A stretch of 64,000 nt of DNA from Paramecium octaurelia (Eukaryota > Ciliophora > Oligohymenophorea > Peniculida > Parameciidae), in the NCBI GenBank assembly GCA_905182995.1, contig CAJJDP010000169.1, positions 65,182 through 129,181 on the forward strand, given 5' to 3'. The notes under the pieces were generated by a model. The model saw only the letters and a list, made by a program, of their open reading frames with translations. It was not told the DNA's origin and ran no database searches. Position numbers and translations under genes: made by a program. Of this stretch, positions 1 through 14,100 are shown piece by piece. Every line of letters begins with the position of its first letter. Position 1 is the first letter of the stretch.

Positions 1-524
1 TAAATAAAATAATTCTTCATCGGCCAAAGACCTTGTAGAATAAAAATAACCTAGTAAAACTAAGGAAGGGTTTAACCAATAAGAATAAGGAGAATGCACT
101 ATGTGTTTTACATAATTTTCAGAATTTAATTTAAGATAAGAAATTGATTGTTAATACCATACTATAGGAGTTTGTTGTAGGACGAACTGTGAAAGGTGTC
201 CATAGTGTGAAGCAAAAAATTCAAATCCTAGGAGTCTCAGAATAAAATGTATTAATTAAAACATTATTAGCAAAATTGGTTTTATAAACATTCACTTAAA
301 AGGTGGAATTTATAAGCTCGTCCAATATCTATAACTCTTCAAACAAGCAATATAATTACGGAAATGCAGATGATAACTCAAGATGGAACTCTCGAGTTAA
401 TGTAGCTTAAAGTCAAATCAAACCATAATAACGAAATAGCACTATGGACAATAACCTTTTCAGAAGTCAGGGTTTATAAAGTAATGTAGTAGGTGTGTAT
501 GGCGCAGGATACAAATATTATTGA
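1..524 (+). CDS. 3' end of an unidentified protein (partial)
   Basis: One frame is open from the left edge to the TGA at 522-524 and uses TAA/TAG as Gln, giving about 173 residues with the start outside the window. The first half is mixed hydrophobic and charged; the second half is Asn/Ser/Gln-rich and ends in GVYGAGYKYY. I recognise no domain. No intron was needed, but a short one cannot be excluded. It is followed by about 1.1 kb without a convincing gene and then by a convergent gene. Confidence 0.6.
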
Positions 525-1655
525 ATTTTTGAATTAATTTATGAATTAGTTTTGATGTTAATATAATTAAATAAAAATAATCTATTTAGTATCTAAGTTT
601 ATATTATTTGAATTACTATTTAGATTTTGATTAATTCAAAGATTTCATATCTATTAACTAGTAAGTAGAAGACAAACATTATGTTGTCTCGCAATTTAAG
701 GTTTTTTTTTTATATGAATTTATTAAATGCAAGATGGATATTATTCAATTATGATAGAATGCAGTGTAAAATAACCATATTATTCTTAAATTAAATATAT
801 TTTGATCTAGCTATTTTACTCTTCAATTTTATTTTCAATTATTAAATTAGAAACCTTTTGAAAAGAATTGAAAGAAGAAATTATAAATCAAAGGTTTACT
901 AATTTAAGAAATAGCTTTCAGGCTCAGTTTAAATATTTTTGATTAGAATTATGATATTTTTTAATTTTATTTTCTTTGATAATAGAGATTTTCATTAAAG
1001 AGTTGTTCTCTACAACTTTGCCTAACAACATCATGTTTTCCTTATTCGAAAGGATCAATTTATTAGGAATACTCTGAGATTATGAGAGAGAATTCAGCTA
1101 TAGTTAAAGACAAAAGTTTTTTTGAATGAGTTAATTTATAATATAATATCTAAGTTAATATATTAGATATGGAAATGAGAATGGGATCATTCTTATTTAA
1201 AGCATGGATTTCAGCTCTGGCTTTCTTAAATATTTCTTTTAGCAACATTTATCCTGATCTCCAAATTCATAAATTACTTAAGATAGACTAGTACCAAAAT
1301 AGAACCCCCATTTTGAGTTGCACTTGACCATATGCTTATTTGATGATGTTTTATTGTAATCACTGTAACTTGCTCCAAATTAATCAAGTTTCATTATTAA
1401 AGTTAATATAAATTATTAATTCGAAATATTAATACAATTGAGATTATTTAAATGACATAATTTGGTTGTTATTAAATTATATAATTCAAAAATGATGTCA
1501 TTTTTAATTTAAGCAACCAATTTATCAAAGATACTCTTACATCCCTAAATTTCATTACATTGTTAAATAATAATATTGAATTTATAAAATATAAGTAACA
1601 GGGTATTTGTTGGCAATTTAAAAATAACATAATTCACATAATATTTACATTTTGA
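525..1655. other. AT-rich convergent intergenic region
   Basis: About 1.1 kb between the stops of two convergent genes, far longer than other spacers here. It is very AT-rich, with T and A runs. The only notable open frame is a 52-codon ORF on + at 1169-1327 (ATG to TGA), listed separately. No RNA gene or repeat was recognised. Confidence 0.6.
1169..1327 (+). CDS. possible small ORF, 52 residues
   Basis: ATG at 1169 to TGA at 1325-1327, beginning MEMRMGSFLF with a short hydrophobic stretch, and one TAG read as Gln. It lies inside a long AT-rich intergenic region. It could be a small gene, a relic or chance; nothing beyond the open frame supports it. Confidence 0.15.
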
Positions 1656-3355
1656 TCAATTCTACGAATTATTTTGATTATTTTGGGGATGAGCTTTGGG
1701 TGTCACAGTTTCATATAATTCAACTGCATTTAAGTCCTTCATTTTAGGTTGTTGCTACATAAGGACATAGAAATCTTCATCAGTCAATTTCAATTCGTCA
1801 TCTATCGACTCTGGTATCTGCAGGTTCTTTCCCAGGAATAGACTTTGCGATTGATTCAATTATTAGAATTATACAACCTATTGAGGGACATCAACCATAG
1901 ACTAAGGCATCTAGATAATAGAAAATAAAGAATTACAATTTTTAGGATATTGCGATTTTAATCATCTATTGAGCTATTATCTATGATCTCTTATCTCAGT
2001 TCTTGATTATTGTTCATATTTTCGATTTTTATGGCATTTTTTTTCTCAACTTCTTATTCAAGTTCAATAAATTTTAATCTGATTCCAATTTCATGACAAC
2101 TTTTGAGCACTTCCTTATCACTTAATGACCTAACAATGAATTATAACCTCGAAATTTCATAAAGAGTATTTGTTAAACACAGTTTGTCAGAAGCAATCTT
2201 CAACAATTTCTTATAAGTATGTAAGAATGAGAGTGCTACTCTTGAATTTTGATATCTGATTTCGATCACTTTGCCAAAGAAATTCTTAATGAAAGTAACT
2301 TATTTCATTTATGGGTAGTACATCTCGATTAGAGTTCTTACTACTCTTAATTCTAGATTCTTCTCGTTAATTAAATAGGCAACATGTGAAAAGAATAAGA
2401 AGAATGAAATGATAGATCCGATGTTTGCTAGCACCTCAGATATTTTCGGATATTCAACAAAGACAGTTTACTACAAGGTTCCCAACTCAAACTCAAATAC
2501 AACGTACACATCCTCACTAAAGGTGTGAGTGAAATAATCCAAGTCCATCTGCTGTATATATTATTGAGTGGAACTTGGAAACTCCATCGTCTCTATGCTC
2601 TCCAATAAAAACCCAGTGTCTATGGATACATTTGAGGTGCATATGGTAATTTGACTGAAATAGGTAGTCTTATTATCGATGGAAGCATAATAATCTTGTT
2701 CGACTAAATCTAGTTGTCTTGTAGAAGTATTAAATTAATTAACATATGTTTGGATGGTCAATTGGTTCTATTTTTGATTAAAGAACTTCTTTATTGTATC
2801 TTCATTTGCACAATTCCAACCTGAGGGTAAGAGATGCTAAACACATTGTTATAAAATGAGCATGTATTCCTTATTAGGGTGATCCAGGGATTCATGTTCA
2901 TTGTTTGACAATACCAAGTCTTTGAGCTCTATTAGTATGGTTTCATGTTTCTCGGATTTCTTAGTCGAAAGTAACGGATTTGGCTATTGAATCTCATCAT
3001 CAATTATTTCATACAGCATCGGTAGTAAGACCACATGATCTGGATCAAAAGGGTCAATTTAATCTTAAATGCTTTTGTGCCTTCTCAAACAAAAGGATGC
3101 TATAGTTACTTTATCAAAGGATAGTTGATAGGTTTCAATTTCTGTGCTTAAGGATGTGATTTTTGGGAGTATTCTCCCAGATCTCCACAAGACCATTTCG
3201 TATACCAAATAAGCTAAACTTAATCCGTATAAAACAATTGAAAGCAACCCTCCCAAAGAGGTTTTGTATTGAACTTCTCCATAGGCATAGCTAGGTTTAT
3301 AACTAGCGCCGAATTAGTCGATTCTTCTTAGGAATTCCCCACAATTATTGAGCAT
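1656..3355 (-). CDS. two-helix membrane protein, ciliate family (paralogue of the gene at 35.9 kb)
   Basis: ATG at 3355-3353, TGA at 1658-1656, one 26-nt intron (1911-1936, GTA...TAG), 557 residues. The first 30 residues hold the motif RRIDQFGASYKPS. A membrane helix follows, then a long middle region that is presumably extracytoplasmic, with IDPFDPD. A second helix after YPKISEVLANIGS leads into a cytoplasmic tail with IEMYYPQ and a late LTDEDF motif. The same order of motifs occurs in the gene at 35852-37459, so the two are paralogues. I know no function for this family. Two helices flanking a large loop would place both ends on the same side of a membrane. Confidence 0.85.
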
Positions 3356-3614
3356 AAATATTGTTATTTCTGAATTTCTATTTTTAATTTGCTCGAGTAA
3401 AATGACACAATAATGATTATGATTTATAAACTAAATATTAATTTACGTCATTTTTAAATAATATTTAGGACTTCAACCGAAACCGAATAAGAATAGGACA
3501 AACCATTTTCCCAAGTTCCTATTTATAATTTCGGTAGTTTCGCAGTGTGTCCGTTTGATGATTCGATTGTTATAAATTAATATTATAAAATTATATATAA
3601 AAAAGATATTAAAG

Positions 3615-6173
3615 TCAAAGTATACGATAATATTACAACACTTGAATTAATGATTCCTTCTTTACTGGTTTAGACAAATAATAATCTATCCCATTTTGAT
3701 AACATTATTCTTTTGTTTCATTATCAGTAAAAGCAGTGCAAGCGATGATGGCTATAGAAAACCATTTTTTAATCTGTCGAGATGCTTCCCATCCATCCAT
3801 GAGAGGCATGTTTATATCCATAAATATCAACTAATACTGTCGATCACTACATCTCCCACAATATGCTATCAATATCATTTAATAACACATACTTTTTTTC
3901 TATTTCGAGTAGATTAAATCTACGCACTCCTTTCCATTGAACACTTGATCAGAATTCAAACCAAGCTATTCTAACAAAATCGATAATGCTAATATATTAA
4001 TCTACTCATCATCCACTATGAGTATGTTGGGACAACGACATTCAATAAATGATTGATTGCTTCTCAATAGAAATGATTATTATTATTGCTATTGATGCCA
4101 AGACTTTATGTATTTGATTCTTGCCTAATAGTCTTCAACTGAACATTCATTATTGACTGTGTCAGTTGAAACTGCATCGATAAGTTCCTACACAAAGCGG
4201 ATCTAACTATGAGGTCGTCTATGTCTGATTTAATTTCCCTCATTTATTTGTTCATTATTAATCATAGCACACGACAATCTGTTTCGCTTATTATCTCTTT
4301 GCAATGTCTCAATTCCAGCATTTACCTCTGTCTGTCTTGTATCGATGACAATCTTCTTATTGAGTATTATCAGTGGACTTTTTGGATTGTTAGGTTTTAC
4401 ATCTGGACTAACAGTCTGAGGGTACACAAAAAACCAACAGTGGAACCCTTTTCCTGTTTATGTCTCAAACCTGAGTCCACCTCCCTTTTCGAATCTCTAT
4501 TACGATAATGCCTCTGCAATCTTATTGCTGATGAATAGTCCCAATCCAAACCCAGCTGTATTCTTTGATATTTTTTAGATAGATGGCACTCCCGATTGCA
4601 ATAACAACGTTAATCGATCCTATTCAGGCTTTGTCATTCCAATGCCAGTGTCTTCAACGTGGAATACCACATATGGTTTCTTATTGGACAGAGATGTTTC
4701 AACCTTTAAGGATATCAAACCTTGCAGTGTAAACTTCTGAGCATTTGAGACTAAATTAATCAAAATCTATTTAATTCTATTTCGATCAGATAGAATCTAT
4801 GTAATTTTAGAATTAAATTCAATTTTGATTTCTAAATTCTTCTTTGATATTTGATCCTTGAACAGTGAAATGACTTCCAAGATCAACTCCTAGATGTTGA
4901 ACACTCCTACTTGCAGACTGAATGTCTTTCCCAAAATGCTGTTGTAATCCATCATATCCAAAACCATGCTGTGCATCACCTTCCCATTCACCAATATTGG
5001 TTTGAAGAATTACTCTTAGACATTCTGCGGCACATCCTCATGGCATTCCGCTACCTATGCCAATGCTAAGATATAATTTAAAGATGTATTGTATTCATGG
5101 CTAAAACTCTTAAACAATTGCTGCATAGTAGTTTGTGTAAATACTTTCTTAATTTGCAAATTGTATTCCTCCATCTTTTGTATTATAATCGTAAAAGACT
5201 TAGGTTCAATGTAAAACACCTTAAAATGCAGGTCATTGTACCCACGAATGCTGAAGACCTCAAATTCATAAGGAAATTTCTGTATTTGTTACAACTATTC
5301 CAATAATTCACTTAAAGTGTAATTAAGTTGACCTTCCTTCAAATCGTAAATTGATGGAAATTTACAGCTAAATTATTCTTGCATCAATAATTTAGTCTAC
5401 CTGTCCACAGATAATAAGGGACTGTTCAAAAGTTCCTAAATGTTGATGTTTTTCAATAGCTCCTGTGCCCTCTAATTGCGCATCATCAGATTTAATTTAC
5501 AATCCAATTTAATTATACTAATTAGAGAATTTTATAACTCCTAGTTTCGATCCGTGTCTGAGCTCGTTCTGATATTCATTGTATCATCAAGATATCTGTC
5601 ATTCCTTACGATCTATTGAACTATTATTTTTTTGTGATAGTAGGCAAACAATAATAATATAATTGTAATTATTATTGGTTACCCGTAATTCAGATTGTGC
5701 AGCACTTTCCAAATGCCCATGATGATGAGATGCAGGGATTTGAAAATGTTAAAATAGAGTTTCTGTTTTTAATCCTTATTTAAATTGTCATAGAGGAAGG
5801 GTGGAAGCAGAAATAAAAACACCTTCTCAGGATTCTTCTCCTGCAAAAGTACTACTGTTTAATTAATCACTTACTTAATATGTTTAGAGATAATAGCAGA
5901 ATTGGGATAAGGAAACTTATAGATTGTCTAGATTTTTATAGTTTTTGGACTATGAGGAAACTTATTACTATCCCCAACTCGATACCATAATAAAATAGCT
6001 GACTCTATCATAAAAATATAGTACTCAACTCCCAATATCATTTCGTAGATCGTATTGCATAGCCAAACGCCACTGTATAAAATAGCCAATATCATACTTA
6101 ATATAATTTTATATAATTAAATGATAATCAGACTTATAGACTAGATTCGTCTTAAATACTCAATTAGAATCAT
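3615..6173 (-). CDS. membrane hybrid histidine kinase with receiver domain
   Basis: 852 residues in one frame without introns. The N-terminus has a hydrophobic pair of helices, a soluble segment and another helix (LLLFAYY). The dimerisation H-box reads FSHEYNTSLNY with the phospho-accepting His near residue 359. The ATPase domain shows the N-box (LINLVSNAQKFT), G1 (EDTGIGM) and G2 (TAGFGLGLF). The C-terminal receiver has the acidic pair in IVDDEQIN, the phospho-Asp near 786 in FMDINMPLMDG, the Thr in ACTAF and the Lys in LSKPV. All catalytic residues are present, so it should sense, autophosphorylate and relay internally. The layout matches the three tandem kinases at 19.3-26.0 kb. The start is the first ATG after an in-frame TGA; the ligand is unknown. 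Confidence 0.93.
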
Positions 6174-6343
6174 GGAAATCCCTTTGACAAATTGCCAATT
6201 GCTATACTCTCTGAGTTGTCAGGCATTTAATTTCATTCTCTTGCAAATAAAGCACAAATTCGGTAACAGACCATCAATGATCAAATCTATGAATGCTTCA
6301 TTAATAATAAAAATATATATAAAATTTGGTAAATCTGTTGTTG

Positions 6344-7550
6344 TCAATTTAAAAATTTGTTCAGTTTAATTCTACTCGTCATATGTCTATGGTATTTGAG
6401 CGGAAGCATCAAAATATCAGCATCTTGTTTGATAATACTATTTTAAGAAGTCAAATTAGTATTATTTAACAAAAATGTCTCAGTGTGTAATTTTTTGAAA
6501 CTGGTTCTCGTAGTTGTTATGCTTGTTAAGCTTTATTATTTTTTACGTTTTGGAGTCAATTTATCATATTTAACAGACTTCATTATTTCAGGTACCTAAA
6601 GATCAATGATATGATGGTCTAAAAGAGATTTTTTCAGACTCGTTTTCATTTTTAATCTTTCTTCAATAATAGACTGGGCCTTGGCTGGTAATTGCATTAG
6701 TTGTGATTTTTGGATTTCAAAAATATGTGCTTATTACTTGACTCTTGCTGTGTAAGGTGCCATAGTACAATCCTCATTAAATGAATCAAAAATCGAACAA
6801 GTACACATGATATTACGCTTAGTTTCCAAATTTACTTGGCCCAAGTAGACAAGAAACATGGATTCTGTTGGTTGATATATTGTAATTATCGTTTCATTTT
6901 CCTCAAATTGCTGTAGGAGTAAGGAGTCAGCTAAAGTATGTATTTGCTATTTTTCGGTTTAGTTTGTAGGTTCAAACAACTTGAGAAAGAACGTGCGTTT
7001 TTATCTGATGAATTATTCGTGTTTGAGGAAGAGGAGGGATTGGGATTATTTGGTGACGTATAATAATTTGGAGTGCTCGAGAGAGAACTGGAGGGGATAG
7101 GATATGATGATTTTACAATTTTTTAAAGGTATCGTTTTTCAGCGATGTATCCATGATTTAATTGTCTTTGGAATAAGAGTTTGTTCTTCTTGACGTATTG
7201 GACATTGGATTCGAAGGAATCGAGGTCTTCTTGTTCAGAGGAATCGAGGACCAACTTGCCTTCTAAAAACAAGTAGATGTTTTCGTTTTGGGTTTCCGAG
7301 ATCACCTGAAAGGGAGGCAATTCAAGTAAATGCAGACGTTAACAAAGCTGAATGAAATTATAGAGGATAGATACTAAGATATATTCTGATCTGCTTTGCA
7401 ATTGCAATTTGAGGAATAGTGGTTGGAGATGGACTTTCAGATTGTCGTATATGAGCTACTGTAAGGTGGAGATTGTACTTCTGCTTGTATTTGGTTGCGT
7501 TGATTCAATTTGAGGAGGTCGTACACAAGGGCATTAATAATTTCAGTCAT
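6344..7550 (-). CDS. possible cyclic-nucleotide-binding-domain protein
   Basis: 384 residues; ATG at 7550-7548, TGA at 6346-6344. Introns at 7456-7478 (23 nt, TAG) and 7088-7116 (29 nt, CAG) give a model that closes. The N-terminal half is helical. The middle has NENIYLFLEGKLVL, resembling the beta-roll start of a cNMP-binding fold, and about 70 residues later SLLFLKHEQFI, as seen after the phosphate-binding cassette. A clear cassette (GE..L..R.A) is not visible, so nucleotide binding is doubtful. The tail is basic and Thr/Ser-rich. Its ATG lies 14 bp from the start of the divergent deaminase gene. Confidence 0.6.
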
Positions 7551-7564
7551 ATTATATAAAATAA
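7551..7564. promoter_or_regulatory. 14-bp spacer between divergent start codons
   Basis: The whole distance between the ATG of the minus-strand gene at 6.3-7.6 kb and the deaminase ATG is 14 A/T-only bases (ATTATATAAAATAA). Any promoter or 5' leader must lie in this spacer or inside the opposite coding region. Confidence 0.55.
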
Positions 7565-8041
7565 ATGGAATTATAGAAGGAAGACATATTGAAATATATG
7601 AAAATGGCGTTGGAATAGGCTGAGTTGGGCAGGCAAAACAAGGAGGTTCCTGTTGGGTGTGTGATTGTGAATAGGAATGAAGGGAAAATAATGGAGAAAG
7701 CTTATAATAATACGAATAAATCAAAAAATGCAACATAACATTGCGAAATAATTTGCATCAATCGCATGAACAGAGATTTGGAGGATTGCATATTGTTCGT
7801 GACTTGCGAGCCATGTATAATGTGTGGTCAGGCTTTGAATTACGTGAAGATCCATAGTGTGTATTATGGGTGCAATAATTCGCGATTTGGGGGGAATGGC
7901 ACTGTGTTGTCGTTGAATAAGTATCCGAGTTTTGGGGGTCATTTGGAGTATGACTGCATGAAGATTTTGCAGGATTTTTACGAGGAGGGGAATGAGAATA
8001 TTGAGGAGTAGTTCAGACATCGCAAAAAATAAAAATAATGA
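7565..8041 (+). CDS. tRNA-specific adenosine deaminase catalytic subunit, ADAT2-type
   Basis: 158 residues, no intron. It carries the cytidine/deoxycytidylate deaminase zinc motif: His59 and Glu61 in QHCEII, and Cys84 and Cys87 in EPCIMCGQAL, followed by GCNNSRFGGNGTV. These features and the short length fit the ADAT2/Tad2/TadA group, which converts wobble adenosine-34 of tRNAs to inosine, in eukaryotes as a heterodimer with ADAT3. No ADAT3 gene is in the window. The residue between the zinc His and the catalytic Glu is Cys rather than the commoner Ala. The C-terminus is basic. The ATG is 14 bp from a divergent gene; the stop is 59 bp before the ion-channel gene. Confidence 0.9.
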
Positions 8042-8100
8042 TACAACTGTGGTCAATAGAAGTGAAACAAATTATTAATATAAATTTATTATAAAATTAA

Positions 8101-11100
8101 ATGGAGTAGAGTTCAATGGAAAGCGAAGATGTGAGTTATAGTTTGTTGATATTATCTAGGAGTTCGTCGAGAGACACAAGAAAAATTAGATGATTCTACA
8201 GCAGGTGAAGGAAATATGGAAGGAGTCAGATTTGTCAAAGGATGATGGAATTATGCAGATATTGAATGATTTCAAGGAGGAAATTTTGGATGAATTGGAA
8301 GATGAATACGAACCTGAATATAGAGCAATATAAGTTTAAGAAAATATAAATATAGATTTAGTTCCAATGAATGAGGTTCAAAAAGCCCTCATCTATGAAG
8401 ACAAGTATTTTCGATAACATTATTAGGTACCCCTTTTTGAAGATAAGGAAGCGAATCTTGATATAAACGAAGAAGATTTCAATGTTGGCGATGCAATTGA
8501 CCAAGCATCCCATATTCGAATTTTTCACTCTACTGGTCATCATATTTAACTCAATCATGCTTGCTTTAGATGATCCGACTACGGACATCCAGACTCCCTT
8601 TTAAGATCTAATGGATATCATCTTCTTGGCAGTTTATACATTTGAGGCAGTTTTAAAAATTATAGCAATGGGCTTTGTTTTGAATAGCAATACCTATCTC
8701 CGCGATTTGTGGAACGTCTTGGATTTCACAGTAATAGTAACAGCATACATCCCCTATTTTGTGAATAACTCTGGTTTGTAACTGAGTGCTTTGAGATCAT
8801 TGAGAGTCTTAAGACCATTGAGAACAATATCCTCAGTAAAATCTTTGAGAAGTATAATGATGACATTATTTGCCTCATTTGCCGAATTGGGTAATTCCTT
8901 GATTATATTGGGATTCACCTACACAATTTTCGCAATAGCTGGATTGCAACTCTTCTCTGGATATGCGAAATTGAGATGTTTTGATGAAAATGGCATCATT
9001 TAAATGTCCGGTTATGATACGGATGAGCCATTTTGCAATGGATATTGTCCTGACAATTACATCTGCGGTAAGATGATGGACAATCCCATCAATGGACTAT
9101 TGTCATTTGATGATTTTGGGTTGGCATTTCTGTAAGTGTTCATCATCACAACACTTGAAGGATGGACTACTATTATGTAGACGATAATGACTACTTTTTC
9201 ACAATTTTCAGTCTTTTATTTCTTGCTCTGTGTTATTATCGGAGCATTCTTTCTCGTCAATTTGACATTGGCTATCATAAAAATCAATTTTTCAAAGGCT
9301 GAGTCTCAAGAGCCTATCAAACCTGATGATGTAAGTTACAATCTCAAACAAATGAAAAGACTGGGAATCTATAAATTCACCAGAGATTCTCAGACACCCA
9401 GTATCACTCGTAAACATACTATCAGAATGACTCGATTGAGACAATCAATTAACAACCAAAACAACATTAATATCAATGTCGCCAATAAGTAAATAGATGA
9501 ACCCAAAAGAAGTTCAATAAAGGTCAATTTCTAACCCTTGAACATTAAGGACTTCAGTAAACCTCATCAAGTCAAATACAATAATAACAGAATATTGCTT
9601 CAGGGAATCCAAGGAGTTAGAACAGAACAGCCAGTCAGTAAATATTAAGAAGCCAATAACCCTTAACTGGTCATGAAAACTAGTGTCCAATCTGTGAATG
9701 CTCCATAAATCAGGAAACTAAGCAAGATTGGAACACAATTCAAATAGTCCCAAAGGAAAATGTCAATCACTCATCAAGAAGACAGTCCTTTAGAAGAGTT
9801 AGATAACCTATTGAAATTTGCTGTCCGTAGACAATCAGTATTGAGAGTCGATACAAAGATTATGGCATCTCCAAGAATACCCACTCCTTCCAAGGAAACT
9901 CCATAACCTGTCAGTAGTAGTTCCATGTTAGACGAATCTCAATCTCCTGGAAAACCTCATCAATCCAATTATTTGGGAATTCCCAAATAGCAATTCAATT
10001 TCTTGCAAGATTAGAAATCATTCAACGAAAATGATGTACTAAGTGTGACTCTCTCAGAAATTGATTCCATCTCTGACAGTGAATTAAATCAAAGATTTAA
10101 GGAATTCGAAATCTCCTTCCAAATTGAAAAGTCAGATGATAAAACAGCCAACGAAACAGAGGATCGTAAACCAACTCAACACATCCATTAAAAGAAGAGA
10201 AAATAAGATGCTCCATTGATTTATGAATTAAGCAAAGAGGATGAAAAACTGAAGATCAGATTGTTTCAATCTAAATTAGTTCCAAGAGTTGTTTATAAAG
10301 AATTTCACTCAGAATCTAGCAAGGATATCCTTGTAAGTTTGGAAATTAAAAAATAAAGGAAAGACTAAGAAATAAGAAATCTAAGAATCCAAAATATGAA
10401 GTTCACTCTTACATACTAATTCCAAAACAATTCCACTAAATTATCACTATCTAAGACATCATAACAATAGTAATCCAAAAGTTCATTGAGTTCAAATGAT
10501 CAAAAACTCAAAGAGACTGCTAAATCTAGGAAAATCATCCCATTGACTGAAATACCATCAGTCCAAGAAATCACCACTCCCAAACTAAACGTTAGAAAAC
10601 AATAAAAACGTAAGACTATTGTCCACAAGGTCTTCACTTACGAATAATATTAATCTGGTTTTAATCATAGTTCAGAAGTAGATGCCAATTTTACTGAAAA
10701 GTTAGAGGAAGTCGAAACTTAACAACTCACTTTTAAAACTCCCAATGAGACTTATTTTTATACTCAAACTGCATTTTAACAATATCATCAAATTAAAAAC
10801 GATGACATCAATCTTAGTAATGGGAATCTAATTGGCTAAGCTTCAATTGAGGATGTAATCATGATTAGAAGTAGCTTATAAAAAAGGTTTAATTTTATTT
10901 TAGAGGGAATGAATTTTAAGAAAAAAGATTACATGATTTACATGACTAAGGATATGCTGAAAATGCTGCAATTCAAACTCTTCCTCATAGTTGATTCCAG
11001 ATATTTCAATATGATGTTGAATCTAGCAGTGTTTATTAATACAGTAATCCTGTGTTTGGATGGTTTGGTCAATAACTCAGAAGACTTGAATGATTTCAAT

Positions 11101-14100
11101 CTAGCCTTTACTATCCTATTCACAATTGAGATGGGATTAAAAATGATTGGATTCGGTATCATCTAATACATAAGAGACCCAATGAATATCTTTGATGCAC
11201 TGATCGTAGCCCTTAGTCTCATCGATATATTCTTTTTATCCGGAAGTTCAGTCTTCAAATCAGTGAGAATATTCAGAGCCTTCAGAGTATTGAGAGTAAC
11301 TAAGTTGATGAGGTAATTAATATCTCCTAAATGAAATAGATCTCTAAAATTTATGAATTTCTTAGTCTAAGTTTTGAGCAATGCATTCCAATCTTTAATG
11401 TACATCTTCCTCTTACTCATTCTATTTATATACATATTTACATTGCTGGGAATGTCCTTCTTTGGTGGCCAATTGACTTACACACCCAGTAGATAGAGTT
11501 ATGACACATTTTATGAATCCTTTTTAGTTGTATTTTAAGTGCTCACTCTCGAGAATTGGAATAGCATCCTTTACGATCTACTCTAATAACCAGTCTCTTG
11601 GATTATCACTATGATTTATTTAATAGCTTGGATCTTCATAGGAAGCTATGTGTTGTTGAATTTGTTCTTGGCTAGTTTGTTGGATCAATTCGAAGCAGAG
11701 TACTTAAGAGAACATAGTTTAGAAAATAGCAATCAGGAAGGAGAATAAGTTCAATAGCAGCAGATTTAATAGACTTAAACGATGAATTAAACTGTTGTCA
11801 ATATGTCAGTTAATTAGACATTAAATCCTATATTGGCTAAGCAATTGCTAACCAGATAAGACTCCTTAAACAAATTCCTCTACTTTTCAGAACCAGGGTT
11901 ATGCTTTTATTCCTTGAATATTTTTAGTCAAAACAACCCAATAAGAAGGCTATGTTATAAGATAGTTAAGAACAGTTTATTTGATTAAATCATTCTATTT
12001 GCCATATTCTTGAGTTCATTGAAATTGGTGATTGATACATATGTGAGTAACTTTTTGGATTGGGCGGATTGGTTCTTTGCAATCTTCTTTGGAGTTGAAT
12101 TCTTGTTTAAGATAATCGCTTATGGATTTGTGATGGAAGAGAATGCATATTTGAGAGAGAGTTGGAATATTCTTGATTTCATTATAGTGGTGTGCTCTTT
12201 CATTGATATATCAGTAGCATCAATTGATTTGAGTTTTGTTAAGATTTTAAGATTATTACGTACCTTGCGACCTTTGAGATTGATATCCTAAAATAAATCA
12301 ATGAAGTTATTAGTAACGACTTTGATCAACTCAATTTCAGGTATCGTGAATGTAGGAGTGGTTGTCATATTAGTGTTTCTGATGTTTGCGATACTGGGAG
12401 TAAATTTGGAGAAGGGCAAAATGAGTTATTGTGATCTAGGCAATGATGAACAATCCTATTTGCACTAGGCAGATTGTATTAAGGAAGGATATGAATGGAA
12501 AAATAGAGACATGAATTTCGATAATGTGTTTTGGGCCATGTTGACTCTCTTCATTGTATCCACACAAGAAGGCTGGCCCACTTAAATGTATTGGTTTGTC
12601 GATGGCGATGAAAGTGGACCTATCAAAAATAATTAAATGTGGTTTACAAGTTACTTTTTAATCTTCTTGCTGATTGGATCTATTCTACTGATGAATATGT
12701 TTGTTGGTGTTATTTTAGTGAATTACAAATTGGCAGAGGATGAAATGAAGGATAAGAATGTTTCTAGAGATCAGGAAGATTGGATAAGCATATAAAAACT
12801 AATAGTTGATTCAAATCCGAATTTTGCTTTGTACTATCCTCCAAAGAATTAATACAGAGCAATGATTTTCAAGATTATTTCAAATAAAATATTTGATTTC
12901 TTTATCATGCTATGTATTATTGTAAACATTGCAGCTATGGCATCAAATTACGAAGGTAAATAGATATCATTAATAAAATAGGATCAAGTGTCAAGTACTA
13001 ATATATTTTAGAAACACTGAACTTGGTTTTGAGTGTGATCTTTATATTTGAATCTGTGTTAAAGATTATTGGATTTGGACCACGAGGATATTTTAGGAAC
13101 AATTGGAATCAGTTTGATTTCTTTGTGGTTCTTTCCTCAATTCTTGATATGATTTTGAGTTTCACTGATAATAAGGATAACCCTATTCTATCTGCTGGGC
13201 CATAACTCATTCGAGTTTTTAGAGTGTTAAGGGTTACTAGATTATTTAGATTAGTTAAATCTCTACATAGTTTGAAAAAGTTGATTGACACAGCTCTATT
13301 CTCTTTGCCTGCTTTGTTTAATGTATCTGCTTTAATGTTTTTACTTTATTTCATTTTCTCTGTTTTAGGTGTATTCCTATTCAGCAATCTCAGGTATAAT
13401 TTTCATCATTTATTTTTAGTGATGGTTACATAATTAATAGTGAAAATAATTTCAATGACTTTCATCATGCTTTACTTCTACTATTTAGATGCACGACAGG
13501 TGAGGATTGGTATTTATTGATGTATGATGTGATGAACAAGGCCAGTTATTATTATTGTTCGTATTTCATTATATTTGTGGTGATCATGCAAAGAATCATG
13601 CTCAATTTATTTGTACTTATCATTTTGGACCAATATGAAAGATTCTACTTTAATTCTGACAATCCTTTGTAGAGATTTCAAGAGTTCGAAGACGACTTCG
13701 TTGATGGATGGGCACCTTTGGCCTCTGAAACTAAGGGCCAACAGATTCATCAAGATCAGCTGGTCTAATTGATGTTATCAATCAAGGCACCAATGGGTTA
13801 TGATTTGAAGGAGAAGATCAACACAGCAGTTAACGATTGGAAGACCTACAATTCTGATGCTGAAAAATCTTCCTAGAATCTGGAGAAGATTAAGGTAATG
13901 GTCACCACGGAAGCCAAGAAGGCAGTGGCCAAAACAATTATGAACATGTAGATAGAGTCTGATGAAAATTAAATGCTAGAATACCATTATGTGTTATTTG
14001 CCTTTATGAAGAATTTCTAAACAGATTTATTCAAAGAAGTTACTCAAGCAGGATTGCATAAGTTGATTTAAAAGGAAGAATAGACGTTAAATAAGATTAA

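Noticed and set aside
3940-4100. Separate stand-alone response regulator near the 3' end of the first kinase
   Set aside because: The receiver domain is in frame and continuous with the kinase; no start or stop separates them.
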